Source: UBA1738 sp045538755 (GTDB lineage Bacteria > Bacillota > Clostridia > UBA1381). Taken from it: a stretch of DNA of 64,000 bases. Shown one piece after another: positions 63,873-64,000 of the stretch. The translations under genes and the position numbers were made by a program. A model generated the notes under the pieces. That model had not been told where the DNA came from, made no database searches, and was given only the letters and a program-made list of their open reading frames with translations. The stretch lies in the NCBI GenBank assembly GCA_045538755.1, contig JAZQEC010000008.1, positions 42,294 to 106,293 on the forward strand, in the 5' to 3' direction. Position 1 is the first letter of the stretch. Each line of letters begins with the position of its first letter.

Positions 63873-64000
63873 TTAGCCTTTGTCATCAGCGCTTGCCTTT
63901 ATTAAAGTGCGACCTGTTGGTGCGGTGCGAGCGACTTTAGCAATACTGCAAGCAAAGCTTGCAGATTGCGCTTTGGAGCCAGCAAATACGGAGATTACAA
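63873..64000 (-). CDS. Possible 3' end of a minus-strand gene or repeat-derived frame (runs off the window)
   Basis: A minus-strand frame open from the window edge to TAA (63873-63875) gives at least 41 residues, ending VARTAPTGRTLIKASADDKG. It has no domain and includes a perfect hairpin in DNA (CTGCAAGC-AAA-GCTTGCAG, about 63947-63965). Frames of this composition may come from dispersed repeats rather than a true gene. Low confidence. Confidence 0.25.
   Translation of the reverse strand, partial: VISVFAGSKAQSASFACSIAKVARTAPTGRTLIKASADDKG

Overview
This window looks like a chromosomal segment of a spore-forming, strictly anaerobic member of class Clostridia. The evidence is low-to-moderate GC, AGGAGG-type ribosome binding sites, TTGACA/TATAAT promoters, sporulation and germination genes (gerA/B/C, spoIIE, spmA/B, two possible Spo0A boxes) and an NADH-linked [FeFe] hydrogenase operon. 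TGA, TAA and TAG are all used as stops, so the standard bacterial code applies. I cannot name genus or species. I see no integrated phage, transposase, CRISPR array, rRNA or tRNA.

Layout. 1-5.5 kb (minus strand): start of rpsF, a small XRE/ribbon-helix-helix regulator pair, RNase P RNA, and a gerA-gerB-gerC germinant-receptor operon followed by a previously easy-to-miss 55-codon membrane protein. 5.5-12.2 kb (plus): parA-parB with two parS sites, serS, a DnaA-box cluster that could be an origin, trmK, a Nif3-like gene and rmuC. 12.3-20.6 kb (plus): a ten-gene hydrogenase operon behind a near-consensus Rex operator; it carries a HydS-like putative H2 sensor with two DRTGG proteins, a PHP protein and two HATPases, plus the HndA/B/C/D electron-transfer hydrogenase. 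20.6-25.7 kb: htrA, a stalk-domain protein, an ECF sigma/anti-sigma pair, and two apparently free-standing structured RNAs, each with its own promoter and terminator.

25.7-29.3 kb (minus): yebC, and the rpmH-rnpA-yidD-yidC-khpB cluster that in most Firmicutes abuts dnaA; dnaA is not here. 29.7-35.6 kb: a YfcE-type phosphodiesterase, spoIIE, hslO, and the c-di-AMP pair cdaA-cdaR. 35.8-41.6 kb: a stalk/cohesin-like secreted protein, the glycolytic operon pgk-tpiA-gpmI, and spmA-spmB (spmB apparently starting at AUA). 41.65-42.26 kb: an array of small hairpins separated by TCGATATG repeats, leading into a four-helix-bundle gene broken by a stop codon. 42.4-51.2 kb (plus): thyA, folA, an HPr-kinase-like gene, an SDR, ung, polA, coaE, a lytic transglycosylase, a cytidylate-kinase-like gene and uppP. 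51.3-55.4 kb: two related repeat-bearing membrane proteins, a viroplasmin-RNase H, an RHH regulator divergent from a stalk/NPCBM-like protein, and a two-module DnaD protein. 55.6-63 kb: rpoB-rpoC. 63-64 kb: a small Cys-rich protein divergent from an XRE regulator across a shared palindrome, then a largely non-coding tail.

How it fits together: ParABS, the DnaA-box cluster, serS, rpmH-rnpA-yidC and rnpB all suggest a region near the replication origin, but with an unusual gene order. Redox balance is served by the hydrogenase operon under probable Rex control, with an embedded H2-sensing module. The strongest candidates for undescribed biology are the two rod-shaped RNAs, the hairpin-array/four-helix-bundle locus, the sensory cassette in the hydrogenase operon, and the two-TM protein translationally coupled to gerC. 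All calls are from reading the sequence only; no database search was run.
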